39,866 nucleotides of DNA. It comes from Rhizobium sp. NFR03. GTDB lineage: Bacteria > Pseudomonadota > Alphaproteobacteria > Rhizobiales > Rhizobiaceae. The stretch spans positions 1 through 39,866 of the forward strand of contig NZ_FOGR01000015.1 of assembly GCF_900111275.1 (NCBI RefSeq), given 5' to 3'. Every line of letters starts with the position of its first letter. Position 1 is the first letter of the stretch. The position numbers were made by a program, and so were the translations under genes. Below the pieces are notes generated by a model. The model saw only the letters and a program-made list of their open reading frames with translations. It did not search any database and was not told the origin of the DNA. Below, piece after piece: positions 7,445 through 15,168 of this stretch.

Positions 7445-8159
7445 CAACGTTCAAGAAAATCTCGATCTCGAGCCGGAGGTCGTCGCCATCCATCGGCTTG
7501 TCGACTCTTGGGGTTCAGGCTCGGTAGCGCCGGCAGTCAACCAACAGCTTGATTGCCGGCTTGAAATGGCGACGGTTTGGATAGTAGAGATGGAAGCCAG
7601 TGAAAGGCTGGCACCAGTCTTCCACAACCAGAACAAGCCGCCCGTTGTCAATGCGCGCGTACCAGATCCGCGGGTTCGTAGCCGTTCCAAGGGCCACAAG
7701 CTGCTGTGAGAAGCTGCATAACGCTGTTGCACGCGAGTTATCCTTCGACCCGGAACAATGCCGCTTTCTGGAGCCCATTGGAACATTCGACCACCGAGGC
7801 GGAATCATACTATGCCATGCTGGACGAACTTGGGATACTGCGGTTTCCACAGCGAGAAGTTCCATAAATATGCTTCGGCGCACGAGTACGCGGCGGCTTA
7901 TGGATCATAGGCTTAGCCAATAACCTGAGAATCAGCGGTTCGATTCCTTTCAAGGCGCCGGATAGGACCGGCTGTTTGGCGGAAATAATTTCCGCACGCG
8001 ATACGGTCGGTGGATCATATCCATTCAAGGCGAAGGCGCGTATCGCTGTGGCTGCTCTGCGCTGTCATTTCGGTCGTTGAACATGTTTTTGATCTGGAAC
8101 GGAAGCTGTCACGGTATCTGATTTGATCTTAGCTGCGCGATATGGCTTCGAGCGCAAAT
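7445..8159. other. Intergenic region with gene remnants
   Basis: The 715-bp gap contains the LysR remnant at 7515-7735. The rest shows no intact gene. Short open stretches in several frames at 7740-8030 (for example one reading SYYAMLDELGIL on the plus strand) could be transposase or other debris but could not be assigned. Confidence 0.5.
7515..7735 (-). pseudogene. 3' remnant of a LysR-type regulator, frameshifted
   Basis: On the minus strand the last 40 or so codons read IDNGRLVLVVEDWCQPFTGF then HLYYPNRRHFKPAIKLLVD, the signature C-terminus of LysR regulators, ending at TAG 7515. Just upstream the match moves to another frame (NSVMQLLTAACGPWNGYEPADLVRAH), which is the preceding LysR segment with a single-base frameshift near 7656. 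The N-terminal two thirds, including the helix-turn-helix, are absent. It is a decayed leftover of another regulator/oxidoreductase pair. Confidence 0.8.
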
Positions 8160-8609
8160 TTAAGACGTACATCGTTGACCGTGATCTTGTTCGCGAACGC
8201 TGGGAAAACCTCTGGCGATATCGGCAAGCGTCACGCCCGCAAATCTCTTGCGCAACAGCTCCTCAGCCTCGTTGAAGACGTCTGTCAGTGTCCCGTTGAC
8301 AGCCTGCTCAATCAGACATCCTGGCATGTCATGTGCGGGTCCAACCGCGAAGATGGATGGCTCTCCAACTGCCCGGTAGATATCGAGAAGCGTCAGTTTC
8401 TCAAGAGGACGAGACAGCGTCCAGCCGCCACCATGGCCTTTCACGGAGCTGACATAACCTTGTTCGCGCAGCCCCGCCATGGTGCGCCGGATCACGACAG
8501 GGTTGGCGTCGAGCATCTGCGCGATCATCTCGGATGTCATCGCCCCGTCATGTCGTCCCATGTGGATCAACACATGCAGCATGCGCGATAGCCTCCCGTC
8601 CTGCCTCAT
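8160..8609 (-). CDS. Rrf2-family transcriptional regulator
   Basis: 149 residues. The winged helix covers MTSEMIAQMLDANPVVIRRTMAGLREQGYVSS, followed by KGHGGGWTLSRPLEKLTLLDIYRAVGEP, the typical Rrf2 wing and linker. The three-cysteine cluster of IscR/NsrR is absent (cysteines only in GCLIEQ and at the extreme C-terminus), so an iron-sulfur cluster of the classical kind is unlikely; the protein resembles the YwnA-like cluster-free group. Start ATG 8609 has aggggga upstream. It is divergent from the flavoprotein gene at 8736, with a two-armed inverted repeat in between, so it probably represses that gene. Confidence 0.88.
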   Translation of the reverse strand: MRQDGRLSRMLHVLIHMGRHDGAMTSEMIAQMLDANPVVIRRTMAGLREQGYVSSVKGHGGGWTLSRPLEKLTLLDIYRAVGEPSIFAVGPAHDMPGCLIEQAVNGTLTDVFNEAEELLRKRFAGVTLADIARGFPSVREQDHGQRCTS

Positions 8610-8670
8610 CCGTCATTCCCCCTGTCGCTTTCCCCAACGCTAGCACAGTCAGGGCTCACGATACAATCGG

Positions 8671-8706
8671 AGTGTCATGAGACTTGACCAGCGATTTCAC
8701 GACACT
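8671..8706. promoter_or_regulatory. Inverted repeat, likely Rrf2 operator
   Basis: AGTGTCATGA (8671-8680) and TCACGACACT (8697-8706) form a 10-bp inverted repeat with one mismatch and a 16-base spacer. The right arm fills the spacer of the 8684-8712 promoter, a good position for repression. Attribution to the Rrf2 protein is by adjacency. Confidence 0.6.
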
Positions 8707-8712
8707 TATGGT
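8684..8712 (+). promoter_or_regulatory. Promoter of the flavoprotein-methyltransferase pair
   Basis: TTGACC (8684-8689), 17-base spacer, TATGGT (8707-8712). The start codon at 8736 follows 23 bases later with aggag at 8724-8728. Confidence 0.6.
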
Positions 8713-8735
8713 GTTGCGAGATCAGGAGAATGTTT

Positions 8736-9659
8736 ATGAGCAACACGAACTACGACGTCATCATCATCGGAGGGAGCTACGCCGGCCTGTCGGCCGCCCT
8801 CCAACTCGGTCGAGCTCGTCAGAAGGTTCTGATTGTCGACGAGGGCCTAAGGCGCAATCGCTTTGCATCCCATTCGCATGGCTTCATTACACAAGACCAT
8901 GTCGATCCGGCTGAAATCGCAGCAGAAGCCCGTTCTCAGGTGATGGAATACAAGACGGTGGAATGGGTTTCGGGTCGTGCAGATGCCGCACGGCGAAACA
9001 TAGAGGTTGGTTCCGGAGAGACTTCATTTGCCATCGGGGTTAGAGGTGTCCGGTACCATTCTCGCCGGCTGATCCTGGCGCTGGGCGTCCGCGACATCCT
9101 TCCCGATATTGATGGGTTGCAGGAGCGTTGGGGCAGAAGCGTGTTCCACTGTCCCTACTGCCATGGCTATGAACTCAACCAAGGTAAGATCGGCGTTATT
9201 GCTGGTTCTGCGCTCTCTCTGCACCATGCGCTGATGCTTCCCGACTGGGGGCCGACAACCCTTCTTCTCAACGGGGCATTCGAGCCGGACAGAGACCAGC
9301 TTCACGCTCTTGCAGCGCGTGGCGTCGTCATCGAGCATTTCCCCGTGAAGGCGCTCAGCAATCACGCTGACGTGCAGCTTGCCGACGGTCGGACGCTGAC
9401 TTTTTCTGGCTTGTTCACGCTTGCTCCCTTCGAGGTTTCGAGCCCGATCGCACAGCAGCTCGGCGTCGACATGGAAGAAGGGCCCCTGGGCTTCACCATC
9501 AAAACCGATGCGATGAAGGGAACCAGCATCCCTGGCGTCTTCGCCTGCGGGGACGCTGCACGCCCCATGGCGTCCGTTGCGCTCGCTGTCGGTGATGGAA
9601 ATCTGGCCGGCGTGGGTGCGCACAGATCGTTGATGTTCGAGACCATCCATCATGAATAA
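8736..9659 (+). CDS. Thioredoxin-reductase-like FAD/NAD(P) oxidoreductase
   Basis: 307 residues. YDVIIIGGSYAGLSAALQLGRARQKVLIVD is the FAD-binding motif; HCPYCHGYE carries a CxxC pair (Cys139, Cys142) as in thioredoxin reductase; GVFACGDAARP is the C-terminal FAD-binding motif. The NADPH-domain loop (GVIAGSALSLHHAL) departs from the standard GGGxSA, so thioredoxin may not be its partner. Such proteins often act as small disulfide reductases. ATG 8736 is used because aggag lies 7 bases before it; ATG 8730 would be one base from the aggag. Its last codons overlap the methyltransferase start by 8 bases, showing a two-gene operon behind an Rrf2-controlled promoter. Confidence 0.88.
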   Translation: MSNTNYDVIIIGGSYAGLSAALQLGRARQKVLIVDEGLRRNRFASHSHGFITQDHVDPAEIAAEARSQVMEYKTVEWVSGRADAARRNIEVGSGETSFAIGVRGVRYHSRRLILALGVRDILPDIDGLQERWGRSVFHCPYCHGYELNQGKIGVIAGSALSLHHALMLPDWGPTTLLLNGAFEPDRDQLHALAARGVVIEHFPVKALSNHADVQLADGRTLTFSGLFTLAPFEVSSPIAQQLGVDMEEGPLGFTIKTDAMKGTSIPGVFACGDAARPMASVALAVGDGNLAGVGAHRSLMFETIHHE

Positions 9660-10317
9660 GTTCGATGGACGTCAGATGGGCTACATCGCAGGGGTTCGAC
9701 GCAACGTTCCGGGGCTCGATGGGCTTCACCGCATGACGGGACTGCTTTTGGCCGAACGCGTGCCTGCAGATGGACGTGTGCTGGTGGTCGGCGCGGGCGG
9801 TGGTCTTGAGCTGAAAGCATTGGCGGAGCAGCAGGCAGGCTGGAGCTTCGACGGCGTCGATCCGTCGCCAGACATGCTCGCATTGGCACGCGAAACGATC
9901 GGAAGCCTTGCGGAGCGTATCACCTTGCACACTGGGGACATCTCGGTGGCGCCGCACGGGCCGTTCGACGGTGCGGTTTGTCTGCTTGTATTCCACCATA
10001 TCTCACCGGAGGATAGGAAGGTTACGCTTCGTGGCATTCGCCAGCGTCTGAGACGCAAATCGCCGCTCGTGCTGGCTCATGTCAGCTTCCCACTCACCGA
10101 GCCCGCTTATTCATCCTGGATCCATCGGCACATCGAATTCGGCGCACCTGTACAGATGGATGCAGACAGACGTAATGCAGCCAAGACTGGCATGAGAGAA
10201 AACGCTTTCATCAGGTCTCCGGAAGACGAGCTCGGATACTTGCAAGATGCTGGCTTCACGGACACCACGCAATTCTATCATGCGATCAGTTTTCGGGGAT
10301 GGGTGGCCTATGCGTGA
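9652..10317 (+). CDS. Class I SAM-dependent methyltransferase
   Basis: 221 residues. Motif I is VLVVGAGGGLELKAL (about residues 42-56), motif II is the acidic GVDPSPDMLALA, and an FDGAVCLLVFHHIS motif follows, all of the methyltransferase-25/11 type. The substrate is unknown; partner enzymes of this type often act on small molecules. The ATG overlaps the stop region of the thioredoxin-reductase-like gene by 8 bases, so the two are co-translated and probably work on the same thiol- or electrophile-related process. Confidence 0.85.
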   Translation: MNKFDGRQMGYIAGVRRNVPGLDGLHRMTGLLLAERVPADGRVLVVGAGGGLELKALAEQQAGWSFDGVDPSPDMLALARETIGSLAERITLHTGDISVAPHGPFDGAVCLLVFHHISPEDRKVTLRGIRQRLRRKSPLVLAHVSFPLTEPAYSSWIHRHIEFGAPVQMDADRRNAAKTGMRENAFIRSPEDELGYLQDAGFTDTTQFYHAISFRGWVAYA

Positions 10318-10503
10318 GAGATTTGCTTGGTCAAGCATTCTGTTCGCTTTGGCCCAACCTTGGACCACATCGCAAGATATCCGACTGTCCGCTTTCGGCC
10401 CCTTTTCGGTAATGATGTCCTCTTTGCGCCGCCATGTTGGACCAGGAGCCCAGCGTTTATGCGTTCCCGCCGCCAACGTGCTCTTCCACTTGCACGGGAC
10501 ATA

Positions 10504-10923
10504 TTACTCGATCCCGGTTGGCTTGCCTCTCCACCATGCATGCCCTGTGGCCGCTCCACTTACGAAACCGAGCATTGCCAGGTAAGAGCTATCCGCGGAT
10601 CCGTTGATCAGGACCATTAGCATCGGGAGCGCAAAACCGATCAGTCCGCCAGTGAGACTGTATGCCAGGTCGCTTGCTCTGTGGGTCCGGACCAGCAGCC
10701 AGTGAACTGGAAGACCGAAGATGGCCATCGACCCCGTGACAATCGGCACGACGACTATCGACGGGAGGAAGATGATGTGGACTGCTGGCCATATGCTCTT
10801 GCCGTGTTCCAGGCCATCCGAGACGTACATCCCGGCGATGGCGATGGTGAAGAACGTCAATGGCACCACCAACACTGCGGAGCCGATCAGTGCTGAGACC
10901 AGGAAACGACGGCTAGGTGGCAT
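10504..10923 (-). CDS. Small integral membrane protein, four predicted helices
   Basis: 139 residues, not recognised. Hydrophobic stretches at about residues 7-30, 46-70, 85-105 and 112-128 suggest four membrane helices, with a basic cytoplasmic loop (LLVRTHRASDLAY) between the second and third. There is no enzyme motif. The end of the preceding exported-protein gene (10930) lies six bases away on the same strand, so the two are probably cotranscribed. It reads as a real gene because its frame is open for the whole length with well-formed helices. Confidence 0.65.
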   Translation of the reverse strand: MPPSRRFLVSALIGSAVLVVPLTFFTIAIAGMYVSDGLEHGKSIWPAVHIIFLPSIVVVPIVTGSMAIFGLPVHWLLVRTHRASDLAYSLTGGLIGFALPMLMVLINGSADSSYLAMLGFVSGAATGHAWWRGKPTGIE

Positions 10924-10929
10924 GTCGTT

Positions 10930-11427
10930 TCAGTTCATTTTCACACCGTCGATCGTCAGGCCCGAAAGGCCGACCTGCAAACTCATTGTGTTGTATGATC
11001 CACCTGCAAGATTAAGGCCGATGACGCGTGCACCATCGAGTATGTAGACCTTTGGTGCATCTGGCTTGTCCGATGTAACTGTCAGTTTTCGCGGCTGCTG
11101 CGTGTCTGCTGAAGCCTGGCTAGCCCACTGAAGCAAAACGTCGTCAATGCCACCTGCCAGGGCAAAGGTTGCGGATACCTCTCCCCGCGGGCTTCCACCG
11201 CTGTACGACATGCCAGGTGCTACGGATATTGCAAAGTCGGACAGGACGTACTCGTGCGTCCGCGAGCCGTCGGCGGTCGGCAGCGCCAGTTTGGTTGTAT
11301 AAGCGGGTGCGGCCGGGGCGGGATCGGAGACGACGACAGGCATCGGCGTTACGGTTGGTTTCTCCTGCGCGACGGCCGCCGAGCTTGTAAGGACGATGAT
11401 GAAAGCGACGGCGAGACGAATTTGCAT
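10930..11427 (-). CDS. Exported protein of unknown function
   Basis: 165 residues from ATG 11427, which has cggaga just upstream; longer in-frame starts to 11676 lack a signal peptide at their N-terminus. MQIRLAVAFIIVLTSSAAVAQ is a clean Sec signal peptide with an AVA cleavage site. A proline/alanine-rich linker (about residues 22-45) is followed by a beta-rich domain (YVLSDFAISVAPGMSYSGG, then KLTVTSDKPDAPKVYILDG and SLQVGLSGLTIDGVKMN). The repeated strands resemble a tube or jelly-roll fold, but no family could be assigned. It shares an operon with the four-helix membrane protein. Confidence 0.7.
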   Translation of the reverse strand: MQIRLAVAFIIVLTSSAAVAQEKPTVTPMPVVVSDPAPAAPAYTTKLALPTADGSRTHEYVLSDFAISVAPGMSYSGGSPRGEVSATFALAGGIDDVLLQWASQASADTQQPRKLTVTSDKPDAPKVYILDGARVIGLNLAGGSYNTMSLQVGLSGLTIDGVKMN

Positions 11428-11998
11428 GAGATCTCCGCTAGAGGCGTGGGTGAAGAAGGCGGCCTCAGCTGTTAGATACCGGATTGATGAGCTTGGACAA
11501 CCACAGTCTATAACACACCCATGGATGATTCCGGTTGCCGTAGCCCCACGGTGTTCCATCGACATAGAACGTTTGCCTCGCCTGCTGCTCGCATCCGCGA
11601 TGCTGCTTGCCATCTCCGGATCCGCATCGGCGCAAGATGGGCCCGTCGCGGCCCTACGACCTTTCATCGAGCTCACGATGTGCTAATCCGATCGCTACCT
11701 CTGCGGAAGAAGGCGCAGGCGCATGTCTCTGTGAACTAGCTTGCCGTTGGCGAACAAGGTCGTGGACGCCGTGCTTGTACTGGGCTTGCGGTTGGCTTGC
11801 CAAGTTCAAAATCCCGGCTTGCGCGTGTTTCCGTTGCTGATCATCGCGCGCAACGCGCCGCAGTTCAGTCGGCGGCAGCCCGCTCATTTCGTGCCTTGTC
11901 ATTTTAGGAGGAGCAGGGGTGCAAGGCTCGGTGCTCTTGACGGCGCAAGTCGTTCTGGTCGATCACACTGCAATCGCGCGAACAGAAAGCAGTCCCGC
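11428..11998. other. Intergenic region, possible secreted-protein remnant
   Basis: No intact gene seen. At 11600-11686 a short plus-strand frame encodes MLLAISGSASAQDGPVAA, which looks like the end of a signal peptide with its cleavage site, but stops after 28 codons. It may be the 5' stump of a lost exported-protein gene. The region also carries the upstream control sequences of the genes on either side. Confidence 0.4.
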
Positions 11999-12385
11999 AT
12001 GCCATATTACCTCGTCACCCAGACGTCGCTCATGGAAGGCGCGGATGAAGTCGAAGCAGCTCGTAAAGTCCTCACGAAGTTACAGTCAGACAGCGCCGTA
12101 GGATTCACCGTGAAATACGATGAAGAAAATATTCGGCAGGTGACGGTCGCCAACGTCCCGGACTCTAAAGTCGGGCAACCGGCTGTCCGGGAGCCCCGAC
12201 CGTCCCCAGAGCAGATACAGGAAGACAACATGCTTGAGGCCTCAGCCGTCAATCAAGCCCACACAGGTGTCTCCAAGTCGAGACGACTGTCAGTCAAGGG
12301 TATTGTTCTTGGACTGAGCCTGTTCGCAGCCGGAGTAACAGCGGGGCTTGTCACCATGGCTCTAGTCGATCGCACTCATGAATGA
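11999..12385 (+). CDS. Small protein with a C-terminal membrane anchor
   Basis: 128 residues, not recognised. The N-terminal half is soluble and charged (PYYLVTQTSLMEGADEVEAARKVLTKLQ, then FTVKYDEENIRQVTVAN), looking like a small alpha/beta domain. A proline/glutamate-rich linker follows. One hydrophobic helix (GIVLGLSLFAAGVTAGLVTMAL, about residues 102-123) is preceded by lysines and arginines, so the protein would be tail-anchored in the inner membrane with the domain in the cytoplasm. ATG 11999 is chosen because the domain begins there; no strong ribosome binding site is seen. Confidence 0.6.
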   Translation: MPYYLVTQTSLMEGADEVEAARKVLTKLQSDSAVGFTVKYDEENIRQVTVANVPDSKVGQPAVREPRPSPEQIQEDNMLEASAVNQAHTGVSKSRRLSVKGIVLGLSLFAAGVTAGLVTMALVDRTHE

Positions 12386-12578
12386 GCCACCGAAGCTTCG
12401 AGAGGACATTAGACTAAAACCGCCTTTCGCTGGCGACGCGAAGCCAGCTAGACCATACAACTCGGCTGATGACGAATAACTCTCAACCGGGCCTTGGTTC
12501 CAATAGGTTCAAGGCGAAGGCTTCATCAAAATTGCAACTAAACCGATTTTCGGCTTTGAACTATGATCATCTAGCCCT

Positions 12579-12950
12579 TTAGATGCCAGCATCCCATCGG
12601 GCTTGGGCTTCATCAATTTTAGCGGCGTTTTGTGCTGCCCAAGTTCCAAGGCCCAGCACCGCGCCGGAAAGCGAAATCCCAAGCTCAGTCAGTTCGTAAT
12701 CAACCCGAGGCGGTATCGACGGCGTAACGGTGCGCTTCACTAGGCCATCTCGCTCGAGATTGCGCAGCGTCAGTGTGAGCATTCTCTGGGAGATGCCCTC
12801 GATCTCGCGCCTCAGCTCGTTGAAACGATAGGAGCGCCGCTTGAGCGTCATGACCGTCATGACGCTCCACTTGTCACCCACGCGGGCTAGGACCTGCGAG
12901 ACCTTCAGACACGCGGGCGACAGGTTAGCGGGGGAGTAAGGCACAGCCAT
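12579..12950 (-). CDS. HxlR-family transcriptional regulator
   Basis: 123 residues. CLKVSQVLARVGDKWSVMTVMTL and FNELRREIEGISQRMLTLTLRNLERDGLVKR with PPRVDYELTELG are the hallmark HxlR winged-helix sequence. A single cysteine near the N-terminus (about residue 14) sits where the redox-sensing cysteine of the Bacillus relatives YodB and CatR lies; those proteins sense quinones and control azoreductase and catechol dioxygenase genes. It is divergent from azoR at 13042, which fits the same logic. The 91-bp gap between them contains a repeated gtatca element (12960 and 13005) that may be its binding site. Confidence 0.9.
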   Translation of the reverse strand: MAVPYSPANLSPACLKVSQVLARVGDKWSVMTVMTLKRRSYRFNELRREIEGISQRMLTLTLRNLERDGLVKRTVTPSIPPRVDYELTELGISLSGAVLGLGTWAAQNAAKIDEAQARWDAGI

Positions 12951-13041
12951 GTAACCTCGGTATCAAAAATGTGCATTCTTGCGCGGGTTGTCAGCCGATC
13001 TAGTATCACACTCAGTTACCAACGAGAACTAGGGTTACCAG

Positions 13042-13655
13042 ATGAAACTCTTGCACATCGACGCCAGCATCCTCGGGCCGCGCTCCGTCTCCCGGGAGCT
13101 TTCGGCTCTCATCGTCGACCGGCTGATGGCAGGCCAGGACGCCGACGTCACCTATCGTGATCTAGCGGCGGAGGATGTACCACATCTGGCCCTGGCGACA
13201 CTTCCGGCCGCGCATCCCGCGTCGAAGATGGCCGGGCCCCTCGAGGGGAGCGCCCAGGCATTCCGAAAAGACAGCGACCGCGTGCTTCAGGAGTTCCTGG
13301 ATGCCGACGTCGTCGTTATCGGCGCACCGATGTACAACTTCACGATCTCTACACAGCTCAAATCGTGGATCGACCGCATCATCGTTCCAGGTACCACGTT
13401 CCGTCCGGCTGCCGGCGGCGTCGAAGGCTTAGCGAAGGGCAAGCGCGTGGTCGTTGTCCTGTCCCGCGGCGGTGTCTACGCGTCCGGGTCTCCAGCCGCC
13501 TCCTCGGAGCATGCCGAGACGCTGCTTCGCACCCTGTTCGGCTTCATCGGCATCGCGCCCGAGTTCGTGGTGGCGGAAGGCTTGAATGCAGGACCAGAGG
13601 TGCGGGCGAGTCGGTGTCCGTGGCGCACAACGCGATCGTGCAACTGGTTGCCTAA
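13042..13655 (+). pseudogene. azoR: FMN-dependent NADH azoreductase, frameshifted near the 3' end
   Basis: [26 protein letters not shown] is the AzoR flavodoxin-like start; [17 protein letters not shown] and SRGGVYASG are the FMN-binding segments. The frame follows the family to EGLNAGPE (codon at 13597). From 13608 the family C-terminus ([15 protein letters not shown]) continues in another frame to TAA 13653-13655, so one indel lies between 13597 and 13608. Without correction, the frame runs on over the next gene to 13791. AzoR reduces quinones and azo compounds by two electrons. Only the last 15 or so residues are affected, so this may be a sequencing error or recent mutation. Corrected length is about 204 residues, normal for AzoR. 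Confidence 0.85.
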
Positions 13656-13685
13656 GCACCGCTCCCTCTCACGAAAGAACACCCT

Positions 13686-14093
13686 ATGGAAACAACATCG
13701 CTTGCCGGCCGTCCGAGCCGTCCCGTTATCTACACGATATGGGCTCTCCGCATTGTCCTGGGCCTTGCCTTCGTTCTCTTCGCGTTCATGAAGCTGAGCG
13801 GGCGAGAGGCGATGGTCGCGGAATTCGATGCCGTTGGCCTCGGCCAGTGGTTCCGGCACTTCACCGCGATCCTCGAGCTAATCGGTGGCATCGCAGTCCT
13901 GATCCCCAGCGTCTCCGTCTTCGGTGCCATTCTCATGCTGGTCGTCGATCTGGGTGCGCTGGTCGCGCAGGTCGGCATCCTCCACATAGACTGGGTACAT
14001 ACCGTAGTTATCGCCGCGCTCATCTCCCTACTGATCTATCTCCAACGAGGTGCCCTTGCCCGCGTTAGTTCCCGGAGGAGGCAACATGGCTGA
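13686..14093 (+). CDS. DoxX-family membrane protein
   Basis: 135 residues with four predicted helices: about 15-35 ([19 protein letters not shown]), 55-75, 78-98 and 105-122. The first helix, with its LRIVLGLAF and FMKLSG segments, is typical of DoxX/YphA proteins. These are often found beside quinone- or thiol-stress enzymes. It starts 30 bases after the azoreductase and overlaps the following VOC dioxygenase start by 8 bases, so all three form one operon under the HxlR regulator. Confidence 0.85.
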   Translation: METTSLAGRPSRPVIYTIWALRIVLGLAFVLFAFMKLSGREAMVAEFDAVGLGQWFRHFTAILELIGGIAVLIPSVSVFGAILMLVVDLGALVAQVGILHIDWVHTVVIAALISLLIYLQRGALARVSSRRRQHG

Positions 14094-14949
14094 TCGTGAT
14101 GTGATCACCTTCGGCGCGGTTCACCTGGAGGTCAGGAATGTCGAGACGACGGCGCGCTTCTGGGAAAGCCTCTTCGGCTTCGCCCGCCGCATCTCTGGTG
14201 ACAGCATCGAGCTGGGCACCGAGAATGAGACGTTGATTGTCCTGCATGGCGGCGCGACCCTGCCAGTTGGACGTGGCCACAGCGGCCTCTACCATGTGGC
14301 GATACATGTTCCTGACCAGCGGGACTTCGCGCGATTGCTGAAGCGGTTCTCGAACCTTCGCTACCCGTGCTCACCGACCGATCACACGTTCTCCAAGGCC
14401 GTCTATCTCGACGACCCGGACGGGATCACCATAGAGGTGACGCTGGAAACGCCCGAGCGGTTCCTCGGTGTCAGGCCCGTAGGGAGCCAGCTGGCCTTTA
14501 TCGGCACAGACGGCGTCGAGCGCCCCGGCTCCTACCCTCTCGATCTCAACGAGATATTCCAGTCATACGAGACCGGTTCGGAAGGGGAGGCGGCCCATCC
14601 TGCTACAAGGGTCGGCCACATCCACCTCTATGTCGCCGATCTTGAACAGTCGCGCGAATTCTACACCGGGCTCGGTTTCGAGCTTGCAAGATGGTGGCCG
14701 CCGATGCAGATCGCCGACTTTGGAGCGGGCGGTGTCTTCAAGCACCGCATCGCCATTAATACCTGGCAGGGCATCGGCGCCCCGCCTCATCCGCCGGGCA
14801 TGGCGAGGATGCGGTACTTCGAACTGCGCTACGAGACCGTGGAGGGGCTTGTTGCTGCAATCAATGGAAATCCGTCCGCAACTCCCGTTGGTGCCGCACA
14901 TGTTTTGCATGACCCCTCGGGTATCGAGTTGAGGCTTGTTCAAGCATAG
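14086..14949 (+). CDS. Two-domain VOC (glyoxalase/extradiol dioxygenase) protein, CatE-like
   Basis: 287 residues with two vicinal-oxygen-chelate modules. The first begins GAVHLEVRNVETTARFWESLFGF (His in position 1) and reaches AVYLDDPDGITIEVTLE (Glu ligand); the second begins GHIHLYVADLEQSREFYTGLGFE and ends LHDPSGIELRLVQA. This matches the catechol-2,3-dioxygenase CatE and its relatives, which remove catechols and quinone precursors. The ATG at 14086 has a strong ggaggagg (14074-14081). It is the last gene of the azoR-doxX-VOC operon. Glyoxalase/thiol-lyase activity is an alternative reading. Confidence 0.85.
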   Translation: MADRDVITFGAVHLEVRNVETTARFWESLFGFARRISGDSIELGTENETLIVLHGGATLPVGRGHSGLYHVAIHVPDQRDFARLLKRFSNLRYPCSPTDHTFSKAVYLDDPDGITIEVTLETPERFLGVRPVGSQLAFIGTDGVERPGSYPLDLNEIFQSYETGSEGEAAHPATRVGHIHLYVADLEQSREFYTGLGFELARWWPPMQIADFGAGGVFKHRIAINTWQGIGAPPHPPGMARMRYFELRYETVEGLVAAINGNPSATPVGAAHVLHDPSGIELRLVQA

Positions 14950-15168
14950 ACACACCTTATATGTCGCCCAAACTCTAGGCGAGGTGTTGGTGAAGTCGAT
15001 GTTATGACCCCTGCACCAGACCCTGCTGGGTGTCAGGCGCATTGCGTGAGCGCTACCGTGAAGGTTTCGAGTCCACCATTTTCGACTGCGGCTGGTAAGG
15101 CCAGCGAGACCGCGGTGGAAGGGGAGGTAGAGGATATGTTTGTCCCACAATGACCGGCGCTGAAATCT

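Noticed and set aside
7740-7865. Plus-strand frame reading SYYAMLDELGIL, reminiscent of transposase C-termini
   Set aside because: The frame stops at once, no second conserved block follows, and no terminal repeats are visible.
7930-7960. ggttcgattcct, similar to a tRNA T-loop
   Set aside because: The flanking bases do not form a T-stem or an acceptor stem, and no anticodon arm is found upstream.
11600-11686. 28-codon frame with a signal-peptide-like start
   Set aside because: Too short to be a gene with confidence; noted only as a possible remnant in the intergenic entry.
15055-15085. ggtttcgagtccacc, again similar to a tRNA T-arm
   Set aside because: No matching acceptor stem or cloverleaf around it; probably chance.
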